Source: Bordetella hinzii LMG 13501 (GTDB taxonomy: Bacteria; Pseudomonadota; Gammaproteobacteria; Burkholderiales; Burkholderiaceae_B). From it: 64,000 nt of DNA. The translations under genes and the position numbers were made by a program. The notes under the pieces are model-generated. The model saw nothing but the letters and a program-made list of their open reading frames with translations, was not told the DNA's origin and searched no databases. Below are positions 33,240-40,464 of this stretch, piece after piece (the stretch's first letter is position 1; the number at the start of each line of letters is the position of its first letter). The stretch is taken from contig NZ_LRUJ01000028.1 in assembly GCF_001548475.1 (NCBI RefSeq), forward strand, positions 1-64,000, read 5' to 3'.

Positions 33240-34193
33240 TTACTGGGGCGGGATGCCGGCTTCTTTGACGATGCCGGACCATTTGTCGATTTCGCTGCGC
33301 ACAAAGGCGCCGAATTCCGCCGGGCTTTGCGTCTTCACGCTCAGGCCCTGGCGCGCATAGGCCTCGCGCAGCGCGTCGGAAGCCAGGGCGGCGTCCAGCG
33401 CGCGCGCCAGTTTTCCGGTGATGTCCGGCGGCAATCCGGCCGGGCCCATCAGCCCGAACCACACGGTCAGGTCAAAGCCGGGCGCACCGCTTTCGTTCAG
33501 GGTGGGAATGTCCGGGGTGAGGGCAAAGCGCTCGGGCGTGCTCACGCCATAAACCTTGACCTTGCCGGCGCGCGCCTGCTGCAGGCCATTGGCCAGGTCG
33601 GTAAACGTCAGGTCCACGGTGCCGCCGATGACATCGGTCAAGGCCTGGGGGCCGCCGCGATAGGGTACGGGCGTGACTGTCATATTGCCCATGGCGGCCA
33701 GCTTGGCGCCAAACACCTGGGCGCTGCCGGAGCCATAGGCATAGGTCAGCTTGCCCGGGTGCTGGCGCCCGTAGGCGAATAGTTCGCCCACGTTGGCGCC
33801 CGCCACGCCATGGCCGCCCACCAGCAGATAAGGGGTCTCGGCCACCGCGCCGATGGGCGTGAGATCGCGCGCCGGATCATAGGGCAGGTCCTTGAAGAGG
33901 CTAACGCCGCTGGCGGCCGTCGAGACGCCGACCACGACCAGCGTATAGCCGTCGGGTTTGGCGCGGGCGACATCATTGGTGCCGATGATGCCATTGGCGC
34001 CGGGCTTGTTTTCCACGACCACCGGCTGGCCCAGCTGCGCCGACATGCCCTGGCCGAGGCTGCGCGCGACCACATCGGTGATGCTGCCAGGCGGGAAGGG
34101 CACCATCATGCGTATCGGCCTGTCCGGATAGGCGGCCGCGGCCGTCGTGGCCAGGCTCATGCCCAGCACGAGGGCGAGCAAGGTCTTGCTCAT
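33240..34193 (-). CDS. Bug-family (tripartite tricarboxylate) substrate-binding protein
   Basis: This 317-residue periplasmic receptor has a signal peptide (LALVLGMSLATTAAAA) and the Bug family signature YPDRPIRMMVPFPPGS and VENKPGANGIIGTNDVARA. Bug proteins bind carboxylates and related small acids for tripartite uptake systems or for sensing, and are greatly expanded in Bordetella and relatives. No TctAB permease gene is adjacent. It lies between the dehydrogenase and AA_synth genes in one operon, so its ligand may be the dehydrogenase substrate or a precursor. Confidence 0.92.
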   Translation of the reverse strand: MSKTLLALVLGMSLATTAAAAYPDRPIRMMVPFPPGSITDVVARSLGQGMSAQLGQPVVVENKPGANGIIGTNDVARAKPDGYTLVVVGVSTAASGVSLFKDLPYDPARDLTPIGAVAETPYLLVGGHGVAGANVGELFAYGRQHPGKLTYAYGSGSAQVFGAKLAAMGNMTVTPVPYRGGPQALTDVIGGTVDLTFTDLANGLQQARAGKVKVYGVSTPERFALTPDIPTLNESGAPGFDLTVWFGLMGPAGLPPDITGKLARALDAALASDALREAYARQGLSVKTQSPAEFGAFVRSEIDKWSGIVKEAGIPPQ

Positions 34194-34229
34194 GGATTGT
34201 CTCCTTTGTCTTTGTCGTGATGTCGCGGA

Positions 34230-35138
34230 TCAGGCGCCGGGACTGCCCTGCTCCAGATAGCGATGGATGGCGGTGTTGTCGCTGCCGGCCGGCAGATGCG
34301 CCAGGGCGGCCTTCCAGAGCCCGGCGCACAAGGACAGCTGGCGTGCCTCCATCCCCGTGAGCGCTTGCAGCGATTGCGCCGTGTCCAGGTCCTTGGCCAT
34401 CAAGGCCAGCGCGAAGCCGCCGTTGTAGGTCTCGGGGATGATGAATTGCTTGAGCTTGGTCTCGGTGGCCACATTGCGGCCGCTCGACGCATTGAGCACG
34501 TCGGCCAGGATGTCCGGGTCCAGGTCCATGCGCCGGGCGATGGCCAGGGCCTCGGAGACGGCCAGCAGGCCGGCCGCGTAGACGTAGTTGTTCAGCGCCT
34601 TCATGGCATGGGCCGAGGCCACCGCGCCGGTGTGGATGATGGTCGCGCCCATGCATTGCAGGATGGGGCGGGCCCGTTCGAGGTCGGCCTCTTTCCCGCC
34701 CGCCATGATGGCCAATGTGCCATTGGCCGCCTTGGCCACCGCGCCGGAGACCGGAGCATCCAGCATGGCCAGCCCGCGGTCGGCGAGGGCCTGGGCCAGG
34801 CGCAGCGTCTCGGCCGGATTGGAGGAGCCCATGTCGATCAGCAGCGCGCCGGGGCGCAGCACCTCGGCCAGCCCGGCCTGGCCCGCCTCGCCCAGCACCA
34901 CGGTATTGGTGATGGGGCTGTTCGGCAGCATGGTGATGACGGTATCGCAATCAGCCAGCGCCGCGAGGCTGGCGGCGCGCGCGAGCCGCGTATGCCAGGC
35001 CGGGTGTCCGGCCAGGCGCTCAAAGGGCGCTTCGGCGCTGTCATACGCCAGGATGGTCCAGCGCTCGTCCCGAGCCAGGTTTTCCAGCATGGGAAGGCCC
35101 ATCATGCCCAAGCCGACAAAGCCCAGTTTCCGATTCAT
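34230..35138 (-). CDS. 3-hydroxyisobutyrate dehydrogenase-family NAD(P)-dependent oxidoreductase
   Basis: This 302-residue beta-hydroxyacid dehydrogenase has an N-terminal Rossmann domain with GLGMMGLPM at about residue 10, the substrate-site pattern DAPVSGAVAKAANGTLAIM and the catalytic lysine in HAMKALNNYVYA. It would oxidise a small beta-hydroxy acid, or reduce a semialdehyde. It heads the operon with the Bug receptor and AA_synth genes and faces a LysR gene that probably regulates it. The exact substrate is unknown. Confidence 0.88.
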   Translation of the reverse strand: MNRKLGFVGLGMMGLPMLENLARDERWTILAYDSAEAPFERLAGHPAWHTRLARAASLAALADCDTVITMLPNSPITNTVVLGEAGQAGLAEVLRPGALLIDMGSSNPAETLRLAQALADRGLAMLDAPVSGAVAKAANGTLAIMAGGKEADLERARPILQCMGATIIHTGAVASAHAMKALNNYVYAAGLLAVSEALAIARRMDLDPDILADVLNASSGRNVATETKLKQFIIPETYNGGFALALMAKDLDTAQSLQALTGMEARQLSLCAGLWKAALAHLPAGSDNTAIHRYLEQGSPGA

Positions 35139-35236
35139 GCATCTTCCTTATCGAAATCCCCGGAGTCTTCCGGAAAGAAACAAAAATCCTAACCAGCCGG
35201 CAAGAAAGAAAGGTAATGCGAACTTGGATCCGGGTT

Positions 35237-35251
35237 ATAACTTTTCATTAT
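35237..35251. promoter_or_regulatory. LysR-type box (T-N11-A) between the LysR gene and its target operon
   Basis: A perfect inverted repeat ATAA-N7-TTAT fits the LysR motif T-N11-A. It lies 26 bases before the LysR start and about 100 bases before the divergent dehydrogenase gene, a typical autoregulation site. Confidence 0.5.
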
Positions 35252-35276
35252 TGACTTACCCTAGGATGCACGGCCG

Positions 35277-36173
35277 ATGCGGTTCAAACTCAGGCAGATG
35301 GAGGCGTTCCGGGCCGTCATGCTGACCGGCTCCATGAATGGCGCAGCGCGTCTGCTGTTTGTCTCCCAGCCCGCTGTCAGCCGGCTGATCAGCCATGCCG
35401 AGCAGACACTGGGCCTGCAACTGTTCGAGCGCGACAAGGGCAAGCTCACGCCCACGCCCGAGGCCCACCGGCTGTTCCAGGAAATCGGTCCGCTGTTCGA
35501 CGAAGCCCTGCGCATCGACGAGCTGGCCCGCGACCTGGCCACGCGCCCCGAAGGCGCGCTCAATCTCTGCTCCAGCCCCAGCCTGGCCTTGAATTTCCTG
35601 CCGCCCGTCATCGCCCGCTATATCGGCGAGCACCCGGATGTGCGCGTGAAATACCACACCACCTTGCTGTCCGATATGGCGCACGAGCTGCTGGGGCGCA
35701 AGGTGGAGCTGGCCGTGTCCGTGCTGCCCATCGATCATCCCAATCTCGTGGTTGAGCCTTTCGCGTCGGGCAGGATGGTGTGCATCCTGCCGGCCGGCCA
35801 TCCCCTGGCGGCCCAGGAAACGGTTGGCCTGCAGGAGCTGGCGCGCGAACGCCTGGTGCTCTACAACCGCAACATTCCGTTCGGCCAGCTGGTAGCGGCG
35901 GCCTTCCAGCGCGCCGGCATCGCCTGGCGGCCCGCCGTGGACATCGTGCGCGCCGAGCTGGCCTGCGCGCTGGTGGGCAACGGCGCGGGCGTGGGCATCG
36001 TCGATGAGTTCTCGGTGGGCGGCAAGGGCTGGCCGGGCATCGCGGTGCGGCCCTTGCGCGAACCCATTCCGCTGGCCCTGAGCCTGGTGCGCTCGCGTTT
36101 CGAGCGGCCCAGCCGCCATGTCCAGCGCTTTGTCCGCATGCTCAAGGCGCACGCCCAGCAGGTGTCCGGCTGA
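35277..36173 (+). CDS. LysR-family regulator divergent from the Bug/dehydrogenase operon
   Basis: This 298-residue protein has the LysR helix-turn-helix (RQMEAFRAVMLTGSMNGAAR, then VSQPAVSRLISHAEQTLGLQ) and an effector-binding domain (ALNLCSSPSLALNFLPPVI onward). It diverges from the three-gene dehydrogenase/Bug/AA_synth operon across 138 bases containing a perfect LysR box, so it is the likely regulator of that operon and of itself. The inducer is probably the acid taken up or its product. Confidence 0.9.
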   Translation: MRFKLRQMEAFRAVMLTGSMNGAARLLFVSQPAVSRLISHAEQTLGLQLFERDKGKLTPTPEAHRLFQEIGPLFDEALRIDELARDLATRPEGALNLCSSPSLALNFLPPVIARYIGEHPDVRVKYHTTLLSDMAHELLGRKVELAVSVLPIDHPNLVVEPFASGRMVCILPAGHPLAAQETVGLQELARERLVLYNRNIPFGQLVAAAFQRAGIAWRPAVDIVRAELACALVGNGAGVGIVDEFSVGGKGWPGIAVRPLREPIPLALSLVRSRFERPSRHVQRFVRMLKAHAQQVSG

Positions 36174-36212
36174 CCTTGCCCGGCGATCCGCCCATGGGCT
36201 ATCTTCGGGGCC

Positions 36213-37154
36213 ATGAGTCCTCCCCCGACGGCCCTGGCTGGGCACGAAATCCTGCACATCATCATCAATACGGGCTCGGGCCGCGATGATGACGGGCAAA
36301 CCATCATCCGGGACGCGCTGCAGGCGGCGGGCCGCCAGCATGTCATCCATCCGGTGCATGATGCGCGCCGCCTGGGCGGCATTGCGCGCGACGTGGTGGC
36401 GCGGGCGCGCGAGCAGGGCGGCGTGGTGGTGGCCGCCGGCGGCGATGGCACGCTCAATGCCGTGGCCGCCGCCGTGCTGGGCAGCGGCGTGCCCTTTGGG
36501 ATCCTGCCCCAAGGCACGTTCAATTACTTTGGCCGCGCCTACGGCATTTCCCAGGATACGGCCCAGGCGGTCAAGGCCTTGCTGAGCGCCCGGCCGCGGG
36601 CAGTGCAGGTCGGCCTGGTGAACGGGCGGCTGTTCCTGGTCAACGCCAGCCTGGGGCTGTATCCGCAGCTGCTGCAGGACCGCGAGGCCTACAAGAACCG
36701 CTTCGGCCGCCGCCGCTGGGTGGCCTTGCTCTCGGGGCTGGTGACGCTGTGGCGGCACAGAAGCCAGCTTGACCTCACGCTGGAGTATGGCGGGCAGCGT
36801 CTGCGCACGCCCACGCTGGTGGTGGGCAACAATGCCTTGCAGCTGCGCCAGATCGGCATGGCCCAGGCCGATGCGCTGGACGAGGGCAAGCTGCTTGCCA
36901 TGACGCTGCGCCCGGTCGGCACCTGGGCGCTTTACGGACTTTTGCTCAGGGGGCTGATGAGCCGCCTGGGCGAGGCCGAGCAGGTCAGCAGCTTCGCCTT
37001 CAAGCGGCTGACGGTCGGCCTGCGGCGCCGGCGTGTCAAGGTGGCCATGGATGGCGAGATCTGCTGGCTGGATACGCCCTTGCGTTTCGAGGTGTCTCCC
37101 GAGCCGCTCATGTTGCTGGTCCCGGCCGAAGAGCACCGCGTGGAGCCGGCATGA
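36213..37154 (+). CDS. Diacylglycerol kinase-family lipid kinase
   Basis: This 313-residue protein belongs to the DAGK/YegS family. The nucleotide-binding pattern GGVVVAAGGDGTLNAVAAAV is clear at about residue 70, followed by FGILPQGTFNYFGRAYG. These enzymes phosphorylate diacylglycerol, sphingosine or similar lipids with ATP. The stop overlaps the metallophosphoesterase start (ATGA), and a PAP2 phosphatase gene follows, so kinase and phosphatase activities on lipids may be paired. The lipid substrate is not known. Confidence 0.9.
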   Translation: MSPPPTALAGHEILHIIINTGSGRDDDGQTIIRDALQAAGRQHVIHPVHDARRLGGIARDVVARAREQGGVVVAAGGDGTLNAVAAAVLGSGVPFGILPQGTFNYFGRAYGISQDTAQAVKALLSARPRAVQVGLVNGRLFLVNASLGLYPQLLQDREAYKNRFGRRRWVALLSGLVTLWRHRSQLDLTLEYGGQRLRTPTLVVGNNALQLRQIGMAQADALDEGKLLAMTLRPVGTWALYGLLLRGLMSRLGEAEQVSSFAFKRLTVGLRRRRVKVAMDGEICWLDTPLRFEVSPEPLMLLVPAEEHRVEPA

Positions 37155-37981
37155 CCCGGGTGCTGCATCTCTCCGATACACATTTCGGCACCGTGCCCGA
37201 GGAGGTCGAGCGCGCCTTGCAGGACCTGGTCCAGGCCTGCCGGCCCGATCTGGTGCTTCTGGGGGGCGATATCACCCAGCGCGCACGCCGGGGCCAGTTC
37301 GCCGCGGCGCGCCGTTTCGTCCAAAGCCTGCAGCGGCCCGTGCTGGCCGTGCCTGGCAATCACGATATTCCCCTGTTCAACCTGGCCGCGCGCCTGTTCA
37401 ATCCCTATGGCAATTATCGCCAGGCGCTGGGGGTCAATCTCGAGCCGGTTTTCGAGGACGGGCGCGTATTGGCCATCGGGGTGAACAGCACGCGCCCCTC
37501 GCGGCGCAAGAACGGCCAGGTCACGCCGGCCCAGGTGCAGCGCGTGGCGCAACGCCTGCATGCCGCGCGCGATGCCCAGCTGCGCATCGTGCTGCTGCAT
37601 CATCCGGTGCGCGCCGTCGAGGAGAGCGATACCGCCAACCTGCTGATCGGCCGCGAGTTCGCCGTGCCCGCCTGGGTGGACGCCGGCGCCGACCTCATCC
37701 TGGGCGGCCATATCCATCTACCCTATGTCGTGCCCCTGTCCGGCCGCCTGGGCCGGCAGGCCTGGTGCGTGCAGGCGGGCACGGCCCTGTCCTGGCGCGT
37801 GCGCGGCGGTATTCCCAATTCGGTCAATCTGATCGATCATGACGCTCCCGGGCAATGTGTGGTGCGCCGCTGGGATTTCGATGCCGCGCTCTCCCGTTTC
37901 CAGGAGGTCGCCGCGCATCCGCTGGCGCTTTCGCGCCAGGTGCTTCCTCTTACACAAGGCCTGACGGCCGGTTCGCAATGA
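37151..37981 (+). CDS. Calcineurin-like metallophosphoesterase
   Basis: This 276-residue protein has all metal motifs of the calcineurin-like family: DTH at residues 9-11 (LHLSDTHFG), GGDIT, PGNHDIP, LLHHP and LGGHIHLP. It may cleave phosphodiesters or phosphomonoesters; similar enzymes act on UDP-diacylglucosamine, cyclic nucleotides or phospholipid headgroups. Both ends overlap neighbouring genes by four bases, in an operon of lipid kinase, phosphoesterase and PAP2 phosphatase, so a phospholipid or headgroup substrate is plausible. Confidence 0.9.
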   Translation: MTRVLHLSDTHFGTVPEEVERALQDLVQACRPDLVLLGGDITQRARRGQFAAARRFVQSLQRPVLAVPGNHDIPLFNLAARLFNPYGNYRQALGVNLEPVFEDGRVLAIGVNSTRPSRRKNGQVTPAQVQRVAQRLHAARDAQLRIVLLHHPVRAVEESDTANLLIGREFAVPAWVDAGADLILGGHIHLPYVVPLSGRLGRQAWCVQAGTALSWRVRGGIPNSVNLIDHDAPGQCVVRRWDFDAALSRFQEVAAHPLALSRQVLPLTQGLTAGSQ

Positions 37982-38724
37982 ATGAATTCGCAGTCTGGGC
38001 AGCCGTCCATCCCTATTATTGGTTTTGCGGGCTGCCGCTGCTGGCCGCCGGCCTGGCCTGGCTGTCCTGGCAGGCCCTGAGCGGCCAGGCGCCGGGACGC
38101 CGGCGCAGCGCCTTGTATGGCAGCTTTGCGCTGGGCATGGTGGTGCTGTTCCTGGCGCTGGCCGTGGCGGTCCGGCAGGACGGCAGTCTGGTTGCCTTCG
38201 ATACCGCGCTGGCGCGGGGCCTCAGCCTGTCCATGTCCACTGAATTGCTGTGGCTGCTGTCATGGTTCACGCACCTGGGAGACCGCAGCTGGCTGACGGT
38301 GCTGGCCATGCTCATGGTGCTGGGTCTGCTCATGCGGCAGCGCTGGTGGCTGGCCGTGGGCGCGGCGGCGGCCACCGCCGGCGGCGGCATCCTCAACTGG
38401 ACGCTCAAGCATGCATTCCAGCGCGTGCGGCCGGACTTCGGCCATGGCTTCAGCCATCCCACGGGCTTCAGTTTTCCGAGCGGCCACGCCTCGGCGTCCC
38501 TGGCCGTCTACGGGTTCGCCTGCTATCTGCTGCTGCGCCTGTTGCCGGAGCGCTCGCAAGGCCTGTGCGTGGCCGTGACGGCGGCCCTGGTGGCGGCCAT
38601 CGGCGTGAGCCGCGTGCTCCTGCAGGTCCATTACCTGAGCGACGTGGTGGCCGGCTTTGCGGTCAGCGCCCTCTGGCTCGCGCTGTGCGTCACGCTGACC
38701 GAACGGATGCTGCGCCGGCGATGA
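37978..38724 (+). CDS. PAP2-family membrane phosphatase
   Basis: This 248-residue protein has about six membrane segments and the three PAP2 motifs: KHAFQRVRPD, FPSGHA and SRVLLQVHYLSDVVAG. PAP2 enzymes remove phosphate from phosphatidic acid, undecaprenyl pyrophosphate or related lipids at the membrane. The ATG at 37978 overlaps the metallophosphoesterase stop. It would oppose the lipid kinase encoded first in the operon. The last 35 bases overlap the truncated dehydrogenase gene on the other strand. Confidence 0.9.
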   Translation: MNEFAVWAAVHPYYWFCGLPLLAAGLAWLSWQALSGQAPGRRRSALYGSFALGMVVLFLALAVAVRQDGSLVAFDTALARGLSLSMSTELLWLLSWFTHLGDRSWLTVLAMLMVLGLLMRQRWWLAVGAAAATAGGGILNWTLKHAFQRVRPDFGHGFSHPTGFSFPSGHASASLAVYGFACYLLLRLLPERSQGLCVAVTAALVAAIGVSRVLLQVHYLSDVVAGFAVSALWLALCVTLTERMLRRR

Positions 38725-39106
38725 GGGCGGCCAGTTCGCCAGTCGCCGGCTGGCGGTAATCCGCGCCGGCCTGCCGGACGGCATGGGCCAACAGCCGGCC
38801 CCATTCCCCCGGATGGGGGCAAAGATCAAGGACTTGCTTGCCCTTCAGCGGCGCGCCGACCGCGCCATCGCTATAGCGTTTGAGCACCCGGTCGATCTCG
38901 CGCGGGTCCGGCAGCGCCAGGATGATGTGCCGCGACTCCCGCAGCGCCTCGGCCGCGCTGCCGGCCAGCGTGGCTTGTCCGCGGAAGGCTTCGCCGCGCC
39001 CCGGGTCGCGGTCGTAGACCGTCACGTCCCAATCCCGCGCCAGCAACTGGCGCGCGGCGCGCGTGCCCGCCTCGCCCAGCCCGATGATGCTGACGGTGTC
39101 CATCAT
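38690..39106 (-). CDS. Truncated NAD-binding domain of a 6-phosphogluconate/hydroxyacid dehydrogenase
   Basis: This 138-residue product contains only the N-terminal Rossmann domain of the 6PGDH/3-hydroxyisobutyrate family (SIIGLGEAGTRAARQLLARD, then HIILALPDPREIDRVLK). Full members are about 290-300 residues with a C-terminal helical domain carrying the catalytic lysine, which is missing here. The end shows an unrelated stretch (AGAASVRSA), and the frame stops inside the 3' end of the PAP2 gene. It may be a decayed gene or a reduced NAD-binding protein. Its start overlaps the stop of the upstream thioesterase gene. Confidence 0.65.
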   Translation of the reverse strand: MMDTVSIIGLGEAGTRAARQLLARDWDVTVYDRDPGRGEAFRGQATLAGSAAEALRESRHIILALPDPREIDRVLKRYSDGAVGAPLKGKQVLDLCPHPGEWGRLLAHAVRQAGADYRQPATGELAALIAGAASVRSA

Positions 39107-39531
39107 GGCGCGGGCACCGACCAGGTGCTGACAATATGGGCCAGGGGCTCGCCGCCGTGCTCGGCGCGCAATGTCACTTCGCCGGCGGTCAGGCGGCCCA
39201 CCTTCAGCAGCCGGGCATCGGCCAGGACGGCGCCGGCCGGGGTCTTGCGCAGAAAATTGATGGTCAGGCTGGCGGTGACGGCGCGCGGCTGGCCGGTGGC
39301 GCCGACGACCGCGGCATACATGGCCACGTCGGCCAGGCCCATCAGCATGGGGCCGGCCACGATGCCGCCCAGGCGCTGGTGGCTGGGGCTGGGGGGCAGG
39401 CGCAGCAAGGCGGTGCCCGGCCCGATCGCCTCGATCTCGATGCCCAGCACCTGAGAGAAGGGGTGTTGCTCGGCCAGCAGTTGGCGGAACTCGGGCACGC
39501 TGACCCGCGCGCCCGTGGTCGGTATGTCCAT
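39103..39531 (-). CDS. Hotdog-fold thioesterase (PaaI-like)
   Basis: This 142-residue protein has the hotdog pattern RLGGIVAGPMLMGLADVAMY and ASLTINFLRKTPAGAVLADA of PaaI/YdiI-type acyl-CoA thioesterases. The ATG at 39531 overlaps the TetR stop (TGATG) with GGAG upstream; a longer start at 39555 would run further into the TetR gene. It is the second gene of a TetR-led operon, so its expression is probably controlled by that repressor. Substrate unknown, probably a medium-chain or aromatic acyl-CoA. Confidence 0.85.
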   Translation of the reverse strand: MDIPTTGARVSVPEFRQLLAEQHPFSQVLGIEIEAIGPGTALLRLPPSPSHQRLGGIVAGPMLMGLADVAMYAAVVGATGQPRAVTASLTINFLRKTPAGAVLADARLLKVGRLTAGEVTLRAEHGGEPLAHIVSTWSVPAP

Positions 39532-40139
39532 CAGGATTGCTCCAAGACTTGGCAATAGTGCTCCAGCAGCGTTTCTGCGCGCTGGTGCAGGGATTTGACG
39601 CGGCGGGTGTGATGCAGCAGCAGCAAGCCCATCAAATACGTAAAGACGTTCATTTCTTCGATCTGGACCCGGGCGGCATCCCAGCCCTTGCTGGCGGCCA
39701 GGCCCGCGCCCAGCCGGTCCACGGCCTGGCGCAGCAGGGCGTTGAGCGCCTCATCCATCTCCTTTCCCAGCCCCCGGGGCTGCAGGCCTCTATACAGATA
39801 GAGGCCGAGCGAGAATTCGGTCTGGCGGTCGGCGTAGTAAGCGAAGAAGCCCTCGATGGCCGCCCGCGCGGCACGCGGCGCCGGCGCCTGGGCCAACTGC
39901 CCGTCCAGGTGGGCCAGCAGGCGCGTCAGCGAGGTCCGCAGCAGTTCACCGTAAATGGCTTCCTTGCCCTCGAACCAGGGGTAGATGGCGCCCGTGGTGC
40001 AGTCCGCCTCCTTGGCGATGGCCCGTATCGTGGTCTGCTCCAGCCCGTCGCGCGCGAAGACGCGCTCGGCCGCATCCAGGATGATCTGGCGCTTGAGCGC
40101 GGCCAGGCGGTCGGAGCGGGAGAGGGCGGAGTCGTTCAT
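39531..40139 (-). CDS. TetR-family transcriptional regulator
   Basis: This 202-residue protein has the TetR helix-turn-helix at its N-terminus (ILDAAERVFARDGLEQTTIR, then CTTGAIYPWFEGKEAIYGEL) and a helical ligand-binding domain. A long inverted repeat lies only five bases before its start codon, so it almost certainly represses itself and the downstream thioesterase and truncated dehydrogenase genes. No ribosome site is visible. The thioesterase partner suggests a fatty or aromatic acyl-CoA ligand, which is inference. Confidence 0.9.
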   Translation of the reverse strand: MNDSALSRSDRLAALKRQIILDAAERVFARDGLEQTTIRAIAKEADCTTGAIYPWFEGKEAIYGELLRTSLTRLLAHLDGQLAQAPAPRAARAAIEGFFAYYADRQTEFSLGLYLYRGLQPRGLGKEMDEALNALLRQAVDRLGAGLAASKGWDAARVQIEEMNVFTYLMGLLLLHHTRRVKSLHQRAETLLEHYCQVLEQS

Positions 40140-40143
40140 GGGC

Positions 40144-40191
40144 GCGTTTGGATATCAATGTTCTTGCTAAATAACATTGTTATTCAAACGC
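40144..40191. promoter_or_regulatory. Long palindromic operator of the TetR operon
   Basis: Arms of 19 bases (40144-40162 and 40173-40191) are inverted with 17 of 19 positions paired, around a ten-base spacer. The core arms are TTTGGATATCAATGTT and AACATTGTTATTCAAA. The end of the palindrome lies five bases before the TetR start codon, as expected for an autorepressor site. Confidence 0.75.
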
Positions 40192-40464
40192 CGGGATTTG
40201 ACTAGCCGGCCCGCGGGGTCCCGCGGCAGCGCCCATGGTGTGCTGGCTAAGGGTAAGCCCGGAGCCGGTCTTGCTAACGGGGACAGGATGTTGCATCAAG
40301 CCAACAGTGGCCCGGCCAAGCGCGTCTTTTCTGCGTCTCTTCGTAGCCAGCCCCATGGATTTTTGATGCAATAGCGTCAACTTCCCTTCGCGGAGTTAGG
40401 GGGGCGGCAGGCTGGTCGTGCGGCGTTGCTGCTCTTGTCACTCAAATCTACGGAGATTTCTTAA
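40192..40464 (+). promoter_or_regulatory. Upstream region of the porin gene
   Basis: The gap between the TetR operator and the porin ATG holds no gene. It contains a GC-rich palindrome (CCGCGGG/CCCGCGG, 40211-40226), a copy of a short motif also found at 17112 (40275-40293), and inverted nonamers TTGCATCAA (40291-40299) and TTGATGCAA (40363-40371) 63 bases apart. A ribosome site GGAG (40452-40455) precedes the porin start. No confident -35/-10 pair was recognised, but the promoter of this highly expressed gene must lie here. Confidence 0.5.

Noticed and set aside
40192-40380. Small protein-coding frames between the TetR and porin genes
   Set aside because: Frames of about 65 codons are open on both strands but have no ribosome site or recognisable sequence.
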